Below the pieces are notes generated by a model that saw nothing but the letters and a program-made list of their open reading frames with translations, searched no databases and was not told where the DNA came from. This document shows positions 43,388 to 64,000 of a stretch of 64,000 nucleotides of DNA, piece by piece (position 1 is the stretch's first letter; the number at the start of each line of letters is the position of its first letter). The translations under genes were made by a program, and so were the position numbers. Where the stretch lies: positions 1 to 64,000 of the forward strand of contig NZ_FOIJ01000001.1 in NCBI RefSeq assembly GCF_900111745.1, written 5' to 3'. The DNA is from Stigmatella erecta. Lineage in GTDB: Bacteria > Myxococcota > Myxococcia > Myxococcales > Myxococcaceae.

Positions 43388-46300
43388 CTACATGTCCGCG
43401 GCACGGTTCAGCGAGGTAGGCCAAGGGGGGAGATCCGCCAGCCTCCGGTCAGGTGTGGCCACGATGACCTCGACCAGGTCCAGGAACTGCTCCCTCATGG
43501 CCGCGATGGCCGTGGGCTCGAAGAGGCCCGTCTTGTACTCGAAGGTGCCACTCAGCCCTTCGGGCCCGGCGACGACGTTGAGCTTGAGGTCCGTCAACGT
43601 CCGCCCGCGCTGGAGGGGAAGGGGGCTCACCGTCAGCCCGGGCACCAGGGGGCGCTCCTCGCCGCCGAGGTGGGTGAACGAGAAGCCGACCTGCCACAGG
43701 TGGGGCATCCGCTTCATGAGGTCGTCCTGGGGCAGCCCCTGGTGCTGGAACGCCTCGAGGTACGCCGTCCGGACCCGCCGGAGCACCTCGCGGAAGTCCG
43801 GGTTGTCCGACAGGTCCGTCCGGACCACCAGGTAGCCCGCGAACATGCCCAGAAGCTTCTCGAACTCGGGGCGCGGACGGTTGGCGTGGGAGAAGCCAAC
43901 GGTGATGTCCTCGTGTCCGGCGCAGCGTGCCAGGAGCAGCTGGAACGCGCCGAGCATCAGCACGAAGGGCGTCACGCCCTCCTTGCGGCAGAGGGTCTGG
44001 AGCTCCTGCGAGAGGCTGGGGGAGAACGCGAAGGGCTGGAGGCTGCTGGCGAGCCCCTCGCTCTCGTGGCGAGAGCGCGCATAGGGCAGGGCGGCCGGGG
44101 GAAGCGGTGCCGCGAGCTTCTGGTCCCAGTACGCGCGCAGCTTCTCCATCGCCTCGCCGCGCAGCCAGTCCTGCTCCCAGCGGGTGACGTCACGGTATTG
44201 CAGGGCAGGCTCCGGGAGCCGGAGCGCCTGTCCCTCGTGCAGCGCGGCGTAGGCCTCCGCCAGCTCTCCCATGAAGAGGGTGGTGGAGACGTAGTCGGTG
44301 ATGGCGTGGTGCTGGTTGAGGAGCAGCAGGTGCGCCTCGGCGCCGAGCCGGAACACGGTGGCGCGCAGCAGCGGCCCTCGGGCCAGGTTGAACGGGCGGT
44401 TCAGCTCCATGCCGATGCGGCGCATGGCCTCCGCCTCGCGTTCCTGTTCGGGCAGCTCACCCAGGTCGACCTGTTCCAGCCGGACGTCTCCCTGCGGCGC
44501 GATCCGTTGAACGGGAACACCGTCGATGGTGGGGAACGTCGTCCGGAGGATCTCGTGGCGCCGGACGAGCTCGCGGAGGCCCTCATCCAGGGCGGCCACG
44601 TCGAGCGGGCCGTCCAGGCGGAACGCCGAGGGAGACGAGTGGGCGAGATCCTCGGGCCCGTGCTGGGCGGACGACCAGTACACCTGCTGGCGAGCCGAGA
44701 GCGGCAGCACCTCGCACGGGGGCGTGGGCGTGACGGGAGGAAGCTGCGGACCGGGCATGCCCCCGCTGGACTCGATGCGCGCGGCGAGCGCCGCCACGGT
44801 GGGCTGCGCGAAGAAGTCGGTCAGGGACAGCTCGATGCCGAAGATGCCGCTGACACGCACGGCCAGCTGCGAGGCCATGAGCGAGTGCCCGCCCAGCTCG
44901 AAGAAGTCGTCCTCGATTCCGACGGGGCCGCATCCGAGGATGTCGGTCCACACGGAGGCGAGAATCTCCTCCAGCGGTGTGCGGGGGGCGATGCGTCCGC
45001 GGCCCTGTGTGCCGAGGCTGGCCTCGGGATCGGGCAGGGCCTTGGTGTCCACCTTCCCGTGGGGGGTGAGCGGCATCGCGTCGAGGGGCACCCACACGGA
45101 CGGCACCATGTAGTCGGCGAGCTTCGTCCGCGCGAACGCCCGGAACCCTTCGGCGGCGTCCGGGGTGTTCTCCAGGGGAACGAAGTAGGCCACGAGCCGC
45201 TTGCCGCCCGAGGGGTCGGGGCGCACGGTGACGGCCACCTCTTGTGCTTCGGGGTACTGCCCGAGCACCGCTTCGACTTCTCCCAGCTCGATGCGGAATC
45301 CACGGACCTTCACCTGGTGGTCCGCACGTCCCAGGAACTCGAGCTCGCCGGAGCGCAGGTAGCGCACGAGGTCTCCCGTCCGGTACATCCGCCCACCCGG
45401 TTCGGGGGAGAAGGGGCAGGGGATGAACCGTTCAGCCGTGAGGTCCGGCCGGCCGAGATAGCCGCGCGCCAGCCCCACGCCTCCCACGAACAGCTCGCCG
45501 ATGCAGCCCACGGGCACGGGCTCAAGGTGGGCATCGAGAACATAGAGCTGCACGTTCGGGAGCGGACGGCCGATGCCAGGCCGCTCGATCGCCACCTCGT
45601 GGCTGATGCTCGCGCAGACCGTCACCTCGGTGGGGCCATAGGCGTTGAGGAACTTCCGTCCAGGCTTCCACTGGGAGGCGATCTCGGGCGTGCACGCGTC
45701 TCCCGCGGAGATGACGACCTTCAGCCCCTCCAGCCCCTGGGGATCGAGCTGGGCCAGGACAGGCGGCGTCAGCGTCACCGTGGTGATGGCTTCCCGGGTG
45801 AGCAGCCCACGCAGCGGGGCTCCCGGCATCATCTCGTCTCGCAGCGCCAGGTGCAGGCACCCGCCGCCCAGCAGGGTGGCGAAGACCTCGGAGACCGAGG
45901 CATCGAAGCCGAGCGCCGCGGCCTGGAGCACCCGGCTTCCGGGGCCCACCTCGAACGCGCTCACCTGGGCCAACGCGGTGTTGCACAACCCCCGGTGGGC
46001 CAGCAGGGCCCCCTTGGGCTGTCCCGTGGAGCCGGAGGTGAAGATGACGTAGGCGAGATTTCCAGGCGTCACGTCCACGGTGGGCGCGGTCTCGGGATGG
46101 CGGCAGATCTCCGCCCACTTCGTGTCCAGGCAGACGGGGAACTCCGACTGGATCGGAAGCTCGTCGAGGACGCGCTCCTGGGTCAGCAGCACGGAGACCG
46201 CCGATTCACCCAGCAGCAGGGAAATGCGCTCGGTGGGGTAGGCCGGATCCAGCGGGACGAAGGCGCCTCCGGCCTTCAGCACGCCGAGGAAGGCCACGGC

Positions 46301-49300
46301 CAGATCGAGGGAGCGATCAAGGCAAACCCCCACCCGGCCCTCGGGGCCGACGCCCAGGGAGCGCAGATGGTGCGCGAGCTGGTTGGCCCGGCGGTCGAGC
46401 TCCTCGTAGGTCCAGACCGTGCCCTGGAAGGCCACCGCGGGCGCCTGGGGCGTGCGGCGCACCTGCTCTTCGAACAGGTGGTGCGCGCAGCGGCCCTCGG
46501 GCAGCTCGGCGCGCGTTTCATTCCAGGCCACCAACTGCTGCTGGCGCTCCTCCCCGGACAGGATGGGCAGGGCGGACAGCCGCAGGTCCGGCGTGGTGAG
46601 CACCACCTCCAGCAGCCGCTGGTAGGCCGCCGCCATCCGCACGATCGTCTCCGTGTCGAAGAGGTCCGTGCTGAACTCCCACAGTCCAATCAGGCTCCCC
46701 TCGTACTCCTCGAGGATGAGCGAGATGTCGTACTTGGACGTCGGGTTCTCGAACTGCACGCCGCTCAGGGACAGGCCCGGCAGGTGCAGCTCCGGCGCCG
46801 GCATGTTCTGGAGCACCAGCTTGACCTGGAACAGCGGCGAGTGGCCGAGCCCACGTCCCGGGTTGAGCGCCCGGACGAGCTCCTCGAAGGGCAGGTCCTG
46901 ATGGGCGTACGCCTCCAGCGAAGTCTCCCGGACGCGTGCCAGGAGCGCCCGGAACGTGGGGTTCCCGTCGAGGCGTCCCCGGATGACGAGCTGGTTGACG
47001 AAGAAGCCGATGAGGCCCTCCATCTCGGCGTGGTTGCGGCCCGCGACATCCGTCCCCACGGGGATGTCGCTCTGCCCGGTGTAGCGCGCGAGCAGCGCCT
47101 GGAAGGCGGCCATGAGGGTCATGAAGAGCGTGGTGCCCTCCGTACCGCTGAAGCCCTTCAAGGCCTGAACGAGGGGAGGGGGGAGGGCGGCCCGGTGGTG
47201 CGCGCCCCGCAGGCTTTGCGTCACAGGCCGTGGGCGATCCGTGGCCAGCGGCAAGACCGGTGGGGCCCCTTCGAGCTGCCGCCGCCAGTACGAGAGCTGC
47301 GCTTCCAGCACCTCGCCCTGCAGCCAGTTGCGCTGCCAGGACGCGAAGTCCGCGTACTGGAGGGAGGGGTCGGCGAGCGGAGAGGGCTTGCCCTCGATGA
47401 AGGACTCGTAGAGCGCCATCAGATCGCGGATGAGGATGCCGCGCGACCAGCCGTCCGAGATGATGTGGTGCATGACGAGCACCAGGACGTGCTCGTCCGC
47501 GGACAGCCGGAACAGCGAGAGGAGCAGCAGCGGGCCCCGTGCCAGATCGAAGGACCAGCTCGCTTTCTTGATGACGAGCTCCACGACGATGCCGTGGCGC
47601 TGATCCTCGGGCGTCTCCGAGAGGTCGACGACCCCCAGGGGCACGGAGAGCGAGGGGAGGATGCGCTGCACCGGCTCATCGCCCTGCAGCTCGAAGGTCG
47701 TGCGCAAGCTCTCGTGGCGGCGGACGATCTCATCGATGCAGCGCTGGAGGACCTCGACGTCGAGCCTTCCCTGGAGCCGGATGGCTCCCGAGACGTTGTA
47801 GGCCGGGTTGCCTGGCCGCATCCGGTCCACGACCCAGAGCCGCTTCTGTGCGAAGGACAGGGCCAGCTGCTGCGAGCGGGGAGCGGGCACGAGGGGCGGT
47901 GGGCCTCCTCCCTCCTGGTTGCTCCGGGAGATCGCCTCGATGCGCGCGGAGAGCGCCTCCACCGTGGGGTGGGCGAAAAGCTCGCGCAGGGGCAGGTTGA
48001 CGCCCAGGGCCGCGCGCACGCGCGATACGGCCTGTGTGGCCAGCAGCGAGTGACCGCCCAGCGCGAAGAAGCTGTCGCGGATCCCGACCCGCTCGACCCC
48101 CAGGAGCTGCTTCCACAGCCCGGCGAGGATCTCCTGCGTGGGGGTCCGTGGCATCTGCGCGGGGGATGCGCTGTCCGTGCCCCGCCGCTGTGCGGCCGCC
48201 GCGGCGGGCAAGAGCGCCGCACGATCCACCTTGCCGTTCGGGGTGCGGGGCAGCACGTCGAGCGGCAGATAGGCCGAGGGAATCATCGGCTCGGGCAGGC
48301 GGGTGGTGAGGAAGGCGGTGATCTCGGCATCGCTCGGAGCCGTGGCGCCGTTGGAGACGAAGCACGCGACGAGCCGCGAGCCGCCGTCCGCCTCGGGAAG
48401 GGCGAGGACCGAGGCGGCGCGGATGCCGGGGTGGCGCGTCAGGGTCGATTCGATCTCGCCCAGCTCCACCCGGTTGCCGCGCACCTTCACCTGGTCGTCA
48501 CGCCGTCCCACGAACTCGAGCGTTCCGTCGGCGCGCCAGCGGCCGTAGTCGCCCGTGGCGTACAGGCGCGCTCCGGGCTGGGCCGCATCGGGGTGGGGGA
48601 CGAAACGGTCGGCGGTGAGATCCGGCCGGCCGAGATAGCCGTGGGTGACGCCCTTCCCGCCGATGTGAATCTGCCCGACGATTCCGCGGGCGACGCGCTC
48701 GCCGCGGCCGTCGAGCAGCAGGACGTCCGCGTGATCGATGGGCCGTCCCGCGGGCACCACGCCCGTGGCGTCCTGCGTGGATGCGATGTGGTACGTGCTC
48801 GTCAGCGTGCACTCGGTGGGACCGTACTGGTTGACGATCTGCACACCGGCCCCGAAGACCTCGCGCGCCCGCTCGATGTCCGTGGCGAGGAGCCGCTCTC
48901 CGCTGCAGAGGATCAACCGGACCGTTCCCAGGGCCCGTGGCCGGGAGCCCGCCGCCGCGATCAGCAGCCGGAGCAGGCTGGGGACGACGCTGGGCAGCAA
49001 GGTCACGCGGTGGTGCTCGATGGCCGCGAGCAGCTCCTCGGGATCGCGCCCCCGGTCGCCGTCGGCGAAGACCACCGGAGCGCCCAGCAACACGGGGAGT
49101 AGCATGTCGCGCAGCGATGCATCGAACGAGGCCGAGGCAAGCTGCAGCGCGGTGTCCTGGGGGCCAATCTGGTAGGTGCGCTCCAGGTAGCCGGCGTAGT
49201 TCAGGATGCCCGCGTGGTGGCCGATGATGCCCTTGGGCGCACCGGTGGAGCCGGACGTGTAGACCAGGTGCGACACATCATCGCCCTGAAGGCCCGGTTC

Positions 49301-52300
49301 CAGGCTCGGCGCCCCAGCGGTGTCCACGAGGGACTCGATGAGCACGGGCTCGTTCCGCCATGCCTCCGGGAGGTGCTCGCACCGGGCCTGATCGGTGACG
49401 ACGACGCGCGGGCGCGCATCGCTCAGCATGTAGGCCACGCGCTCGGGCGGATAGCCCGGATCGAGCGGCACGTAAGCGCCGCCCGCCTCGAACACGCCGA
49501 GCAAGGTGGAGAGAAGCTCGGGCGAGCGGGGGAGGAAGACGGCCACCGGTGTCCCGCGCTGGACTCCGCGCCGCTTCAGCTCCTGCGCGAGGGTCCTGGC
49601 ACGGGCGGCGAGGGCCTCGTAGCTCACCGTGCGCTCACCCATCACTGCGGCGCGGGCTGCCGGCGTGCGGCTGACCCACGTGCGGAAGCGCTCCAGGATG
49701 GATGCTGGGGTGGGCGGGGGACGGACGCCCCGCTCCAGGTGCTTGAGCTCCTCCTGCTCGTCCAGGGAGATGAGCGGCGCGGCGCTGAGGCGCTGGCCCG
49801 GATGGGCGGCCGCGAACTCCAGGAGGGTTCGCAGGTGGCTGGCCATGCGCTGGATGGTGCGGGAGTCGAACAGCGCCGTCGCGTACCGCAGCACGCCCTC
49901 CAGACCGTTGGCGGTCTCGGTGAAGGACAGGCTGAGATCGAACTTGGCGGCCTCCTCCGCGGCGGGCAGGGGGCGCAGCTTGAGGCCACCGGGCAGCGAC
50001 AGCTGGGGCACCGGCGCGTTCTGCAGGATGAGCAGCACCTGGAACAGCGGTGAGCGGCTGCGGTCCCGGGGAGGGGCGATCGCCTCCACCAGCCGGTCGA
50101 AGGGAATGTCCTGGTGGGCGTAGGCGCTCAGGGTGACTTCACGCACCCGCCCGATCAGCTCGCGGAACGTGAGGTCCCCCGCGAGGTGCGTCCGCAGGGC
50201 CAGGGTGTTGATGAAGAATCCGACGATGCCTTCCAGCTCGGAGCGGTTGCGGCCAGCGATCGGCGTGCCCACGACGATGTCGTCCTGCCCCGAGTACCGG
50301 GCCAGGAGCGCCTGGAAGCCGGCCAGCAAGACCATGAAGAGCGTTGAGCCCTCTTGCAGGCCGAGCTTCTTGAGGGACTCGGTGAGTTCGCGAGGGAGGA
50401 CCACGGGGCAGGTTGCCCCGTCGTAGGAGGGCACCGCGGGCCGGGGGCGATCCGTGGGCAGCTCCAGGGCGGGCGGCGCCCCCGCGAGCTGCGTACGCCA
50501 GTGGGCGAGTTCGGCCTCGAGCACCTCACCCTGGAGGTGCTCCCGCTGCGAGCGGGCGAAGTCCGCGTACTGCAAAGGCAGCTCGGGCAAGTGAGGCTTC
50601 TGCCCGGCGGTGAGCGTGGCGTAGAGCTCGGCGAGCTCCCGGATGACGAGGCCCAGCGACCAGGCGTCGAAGACGCTGTGGTGCACCGTGAGGGTGACGA
50701 GGTGCTCGCCCGCCCCCAGCTTCAGGAGCTTGGCGCGCAGGAGGGGGCCCTTCTCCAGGTCGAAGGGCCGGCGGCCCTCTTCATCCGCGACGCGGCGGGC
50801 TTCGTCCGCGCGTGCCGCTTCGGGGACGTCGCGAAGGTCGACGATGGGCACTTCCAGGTCCAGCCGGGGGGCAATCATCTGGAAGACCTGATCGCCGTCC
50901 TCGACGAAGGTGGTCCTGAGGGACGCGTGGCGCGCCACCAGGGCCTCGATGCTCCTCACCAGGGCGCCCACATCGAGGTCTCCCTCGCAATGCAGGGCCG
51001 TGTGGATGTTGTAGACCGCAGTGCCCGGCTCCAGGCGCTCCCAGAACCAGAGGCGCTGCTGGGCGAAGGACAGGGGGGCCCGGGACGGTGTGGTGCTGGT
51101 GCGTGTGGCGGCGGTTTTCGGGAGCGCCTCGGGCGTGCTCCGGCTGCGGGCGATGGCCTCGGCGAGGCCCGCGACCGTCGGGGTCTCGAACAGCGCCCGG
51201 ATCGGCAAGTCGGTCCGGTAGGTCTCGCGCACGCGGGACAGGAGCTGCGTTCCCAGCAGCGAGTGCCCGCCGAGATCAAAGAAGCTGTCGTGGATGCCCA
51301 CGGGCTCCACGCCCAGGAGTTCCTGCCACAGCACCACCAGCTGCTGCTCCAGCTCGTTGCTGGGGGCCACATAGGTGGTGGGAAGCTCGGGGCGGGCATG
51401 GGACGCCGCGGAGGCCTGGGCCTGCGGCGAGGCCGCCGGTTGAATCCAGGTGGCCAGACGCGCGGCGAGATCTCCCGTCGAGAGCGCCCAGCGCGGGACA
51501 TCGCTCGCCAGCACGCGCCGGAAGGCGGCAACACCTTCGGCCATGGTGAGCGCCAGGACGCCGTCGCGGGCCTCCTCCGCCTCGCTCCATCCGTCCCAGT
51601 TCACACTGAGCCAGGGCGTCTCCGAGTCCCGCCCCTGGCGGGCCGCGAAGGCGTCCATGAACAGGTTGGCTGCCGCATAGGCCGCGAAGCCCACGCCTCC
51701 CAGCACCGCCGCCAGCGACGATTGCAGGAGCACGAAGTCCAGCGAGCGGCCGCGCAGCACGGCCTCCAGGGCCAGCACGCCGCGCACCTTCGCCGCGAAC
51801 TGCTCCCCGTGCCGTGGATCGTTGGGCGCCAGCACCGGGACGTGGGCGGCCTCGCCCAGGCTGCCCGCGGAGTGAATCACTCCGTGGAGCGCGCCGAAGC
51901 GTTCCTGGGTGCCCGCGACCACGGCGGCCAGCTCCTCCTGGCGGGAGACATCCGCGCGGACCACCCAGACCTGGGCACCGCGCCGCTCGAACTCGAGCAG
52001 CCGGCGGATCCGCTGCGAGGTGCTGTCGCCCGGGTCATGTGCCGCCAGCCAGCGCTCCCACTCCTCGCGCGCGGGGAACGGGGACCTGCCCACGAGCACC
52101 AGACGCGCCTGGAACGAGGTGGCGAGTTCCTCGGCCAGGGCAAGGCCAATGCGGCCGAGTCCACCGGTGATGAGGTAGACGCCTTGCTCGCGCAACCGGC
52201 CTGTCTTGGGCTCCGGGGGCCGGGCGCGCTCGTACGTCTCGGCCCAGCGCCGTCCACTCCGGTATGCGATGACCGGCTCGTCAGACTGGGCTTGGAGTTC

Positions 52301-55300
52301 CTCGGCGAGCTGCCGCGCGAGCCGCTCTCCACCCGCCTCGGCCAGAGAGACATCGATCGTGCGCACGCGCAGGGCGGGGGAGAGCTCCTGCGGAAGGACC
52401 TTGCCGAGGCCCAGGAACAGCGCGTTCGCAGGGCACAGGGGCTCTTCTCCCGTGACGTCGTGAACGCCGCTGGTGATGACCGCCAGCTCGATGGATTCCT
52501 TGGAGCCTCGCGCGTTCAGCGCGTTGGCCAGGTGGAGCAGGTCGTGGAAGCCGTGGACTGCGCGGTCCACGGCCTCGGCCTCATCCTTCGACGCCGGGGT
52601 GACGCTCCCGAGGTAGACGGCCTTCTGGGGAGCCCATCCTTCCGCATCGAGCTCCGAGAGCAACCGTGCGTAGCCGTCGGGCTGGCTTCCGGAGACGGTG
52701 AACTGCCGGGGGCCCTGGCGTCCGTAGGCATCCCCGCGGCTGATCTTCACCACGTCGGCGCCGGTGGCCTCCAGGCGCTTGGCCAGGGCTGGGCCGAGCC
52801 GGTCGTCGAGGAGCACGAGCCACCGGGCGGTGGCCGCGCCGGGAACCGGGGGCACGGCGCGCTTCCAGCCGGGGACGTAGAACCAGTCCGCGAGCGAGCC
52901 CTGCTTGCGCGCGAGCCCCGAGGGGGCCGCCGTCCGTGCCAGGCTGGGCCCCGCGCCCGGACGAGGGTCGATCCAGTAGCGCTCGCGCTGGAAGGGGTAG
53001 GTGGGCAGGGAAAGCCGGCGGCGGTGCCCGGCGGGGTGCAAGCCGCTCAGCTCCAGCGGGGCCCCGGCGAGCCACAGCTGGCCCACCGTCTCCAGAAAGC
53101 GCGCCCGGCCCGCCACCGATTCGCGGGGGTGGCGCAGGGAGGACAGGATCGTCCGGCGTCCCTGGGGCTGTGCGGTCTGCCGCACCAGCGCTCCGAGCGA
53201 CGTGCCGGGGCCTACCTCCAGGAAGACATTCGCCTCGTCCTCGAGCAGCCGCTTCGCGCCGTCGCTGAACCGCACGCACTGGCGCAGGTGCTCCACCCAA
53301 TAGCCGGGATCGGTGGCTTCCTTCTCGGAGATCCACTGGCCGGTCAGGTTCGAGACGTAGGGCTTGCGCGGCCGCGACAGACGGACCGCTCGCACCTTCG
53401 CACTGAACGCGTCGAGGATGGGGTCCATCATCGCGGAGTGGAAGGCATGGGAGGTGTGCAGGCGGCGGTACTCGGCCTTTCTCTGGGCGAGCACGGCCTC
53501 CAGGGCCTCCACCAGCTCCGTGGGGCCCGATGCCACACACAGGGAGGGCCCGTTCACGGCGGCCAGGGACAGCGCGGGTCCCAGCAGGGGCCGCAGCTCG
53601 GCCTCCGGCAGCGCGACGGACACCATGGCCCCACTGGGGAGCGTTTGCATGAGCTGGCCGCGTGCCGCCACCAGCGCGAGCGCATCCTCGAGTGTCATCA
53701 CCCCGGAGAGGCACGCGGCGACGTACTCGCCGACACTGTGGCCGATCATCGCCTGGGGCGACACGCCCAGCGACATCCACAGCTTCGCCAGGGCGTAGCT
53801 GATGACGAAGAGGGCCGGCTGGGTCACCGAGGTCTGAAGAAGACGCGCCTCCGCCGCGGCCAGATCCGCGTCCGCGGGCGGGAACAGCACCTCCCTCAGG
53901 TCGAAGCCCAGCGTGGGCCGGAGCCGGGTGCAGCAGTCATCGACCTGTTTGCGGAAGGCCGGTTGGGACTCGTAGAGCTCCCGTCCCATCCCCACGTACT
54001 GCGCCCCCTGGCCGGGGAACAGGAAGACGACAGGGCGTGAGGTGGCCTCTTGCGTCGAGGACAGCAGGCGCTGGGGGGTCTTGGCCTCCAGGACCGCGCG
54101 TGCATCGTCCGCATCACGGCAGACGAGGACGCGGCGGTGCTCGAAGCGCTGGCGCCCCACCTGAAGCGTGTGCGCCACCTGGCCCAGCTCGGCCGTGGGG
54201 TGCTCCTGGAGCCAAGCCTGGAGGTTCGCGGTGGCCGCCTCCAGCGCCGGAGCGCTGCGCGCCGAGAGGGTCAGCAATTGCCAGGGACGGGGGTCCGGCT
54301 TCGTCTCCTCGCGCGGCGGCGCCTCCTCCAGCACGAGGTGCGCGTTGGTTCCGCCAATGCCGAAGGAGCTCACGCCCGCCCGGCGCGGCATTCCGCCGGT
54401 CTCCCACGGGCGGAGGGTGTCGTTGACGAAGAAGGGACCACTGGTGAGGTCCAGCTTCGGGTTGGGCCGCTCGAAGTGAAGGGTCGGCGGGATTTCACGG
54501 TGCTGGAGGGCGAGGACGGTCTTGATGACCCCCGCGATGCCCGCGGCGGCATCGAGGTGGCCGATGTTGGTCTTCACCGAGCCGAGCGCGCAGCGCATGG
54601 CCGCGTTGCCCTTGTTCCGGGCACGGAAGGCCTTGGTGAGGGCCGTGACCTCGATCGGGTCTCCCAGGGGCGTGGCCGTCCCGTGAGCCTCCACGTACGT
54701 CACCGTCTCTGGCGGGACGTCCGCCATTCCGAGCGCCTCGGAGATGACCGCGGATTGCCCCTCGACGCTCGGCGCGGTGTAGCCCAGGCGCGCCTCGCCG
54801 TCGTTGTTGACCGCCGAGCCCCGGATGACCGCCAGGATCGGATCCCCGTCCGCGATGGCATCGGCCAGGCGCTTGAGGACGACGACGCCCGCGCCCGAGC
54901 CCCGGACCATGCCGGCGGATTGCGCATCGAACGTCCGGCAGTGCCCATCCGGCGAGAGGACGCCGCCTTCCTGGTAGGCGTAGCCGGTGCGCTGGGGCAG
55001 TGCGATCGACACACCGCCCGCGAGGGCGATGTCCGACTCGCCCGTGAGCAGGCTCTGGCACGCCAGGTGGACGGCGACAAGCGAGGAGGAGCAGGCCGTC
55101 TGGACGGCGATGCTCGCCCCCCGCAGCGCCAGCTTGTGGGAGACGCGGGGCGGGAGGAAGTCCTTGTCGTTGCTGAGCCCAACCTGGAACGTGCCCATCC
55201 CCTGGATGACGTCGGGACGCGACATCAGGTTGGCGTACAGGTACGACGAGGCGCCGGCGCCGGCGAAGAGCGAGATCAACCCGCGGTACGTCTTGGACAC

Positions 55301-55637
55301 GTACCCCGCGCGCTCAAGGGCCTCCCAGCAGCACTCCAGGAACACGCGGTGCTGGGGATCGAGGATCTCCGTGTCGCGGGGGCTCAGGTCGAAGAAGCCG
55401 GCGTCAAAACGCTCGACATCGTCGAGGACGAACCCCGCACGCACGTATCCCGGCTGGGAGATTCGCGCGGGATCGGCGCCATCGGCCAGCATCTCCGCGT
55501 CGGTGAACTCCGAGCGGGCCTCCACGCCCCGGCGCAGGTTGTCCCAGAAACGCTCCAGGGTCGCCGCCTGGGGGAACCGGCCTGCCATGGCGATGATGGC
55601 CACGCCTTCGGGGCGGGGCGTGGACTGCTCTTCCGTC

Positions 55638-55645
<8 letters not shown>
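43388..55645 (-). CDS. Hybrid PKS-NRPS: KS-AT-KR-T-C-A-T-C-A-T-C
   Basis: The 4085-residue megasynthase opens with a ketosynthase (Cys in TACSSS near 185, His in EAHGTATP and NIGHLDAA). Then come an acyltransferase (GHSVGE near 636; HAFH indicates malonyl-CoA), a ketoreductase (TGGLGRIG, Tyr in FAAYAAAN near 1321) and a carrier (GGHSLL, Ser near 1462). Next are C (HHSVFDAW near 1655), A (YTSGSTGAPKG near 2131, pocket read as DARPLSQLT, unassigned) and T (near 2533). Then C (HHIISDGW), A (pocket DASTIAAVC, Tyr/Phe-like) and T (near 3587), and last a condensation domain with HHAITDY. No thioesterase follows, so release by the last C domain is inferred. ATG 55645 overlaps the upstream NRPS stop by eight bases. 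Confidence 0.93.

Positions 55646-64000
<8,355 letters not shown>

Noticed and set aside
43388-43700. Thioesterase or epimerase at the end of the PKS-NRPS protein
   Set aside because: No GxSxG hydrolase motif; the residues follow a condensation domain (HHAITDY and later C-domain blocks) to the stop.
43670-49102. Long plus-strand open frame (1810 codons) antisense to the PKS-NRPS gene
   Set aside because: It is opposite well-conserved C, A and T domains, its translation has no motifs, and such frames are common opposite high-GC genes.

Overview
The window is GC-rich DNA with the gene content of a fruiting myxobacterium (Myxococcota, most like the Stigmatella/Cystobacter/Archangium group). The signs are multidomain eukaryote-type protein kinases fused to histidine kinase or cyclase parts, a caspase-like CHAT protease operon, a probable DUF2381 remnant, secreted lytic enzymes and a large NRPS/PKS locus. 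The genus is an inference; there is no rRNA or housekeeping marker.

Layout. (1) 1-7.9 kb is an insertion-sequence graveyard with broken IS30, IS3, IS91, ISL3, IS701 and IS1380 pieces, around a few hypothetical genes and one intact membrane-anchored patatin-like phospholipase (4239-6662). (2) 13.7-8.0 kb, minus strand, is a four-gene operon: YhhN/TMEM86-type lysoplasmalogenase, Old-Yellow-Enzyme-like flavoprotein, and two membrane-anchored di-haem c-type proteins resembling RoxA rubber oxygenases. (3) 14.1-19.5 kb encodes one giant Ser/Thr kinase-ATPase-GAF-histidine kinase. (4) 19.9 kb carries what looks like the 3' half of a tRNA-Leu (attachment-site-like) followed by a terminator. (5) 26.1-20.1 kb, minus strand, is a tightly coupled operon of a CHAT protease, two unknown proteins and a small DUF4258-like protein. 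(6) 26.2-27.2 kb has a broken short-chain dehydrogenase and a tRNA with a CAT anticodon. (7) 27.5-35.1 kb has a secreted protein, then a cyclic-nucleotide cluster: kinase-receiver-cyclase, FHA-GAF-cyclase, a Crp-type regulator and a TPR/double cNMP-binding protein. (8) 35.2-39.5 kb has a GH18 chitinase lipoprotein and a secreted EEP-family phosphodiesterase/nuclease with six FG-GAP repeats, transcribed divergently. (9) 39.6-64 kb is a biosynthetic locus: FkbH-like protein, Asp/Asn beta-hydroxylase and Asp/Glu racemase, then two giant NRPS and PKS-NRPS genes on the minus strand, the first running off the right edge.

How it fits together. The visible assembly line reads (edge) A(Asn)-T, C-A(Thr)-T, C-A(aromatic)-T // KS-AT(malonyl)-KR-T, C-A(unassigned)-T, C-A(aromatic)-T, C. 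A statine-like beta-hydroxy-gamma-amino acid is predicted where the PKS module extends the aromatic residue. Release is predicted through a terminal condensation domain, because no thioesterase is visible. The beta-hydroxylase matches the Asn module; the racemase and FkbH protein suggest a D-amino acid and a glycerate-derived unit elsewhere in the product.

Regulation. Three perfect TGTGA-N6-TCACA palindromes (4023, 13843, 33688) lie upstream of genes. The Crp-type regulator at 33 kb keeps the Arg-Glu pair of the E. coli CRP recognition helix and sits among two cyclases, so a local cAMP-Crp circuit is a concrete hypothesis.
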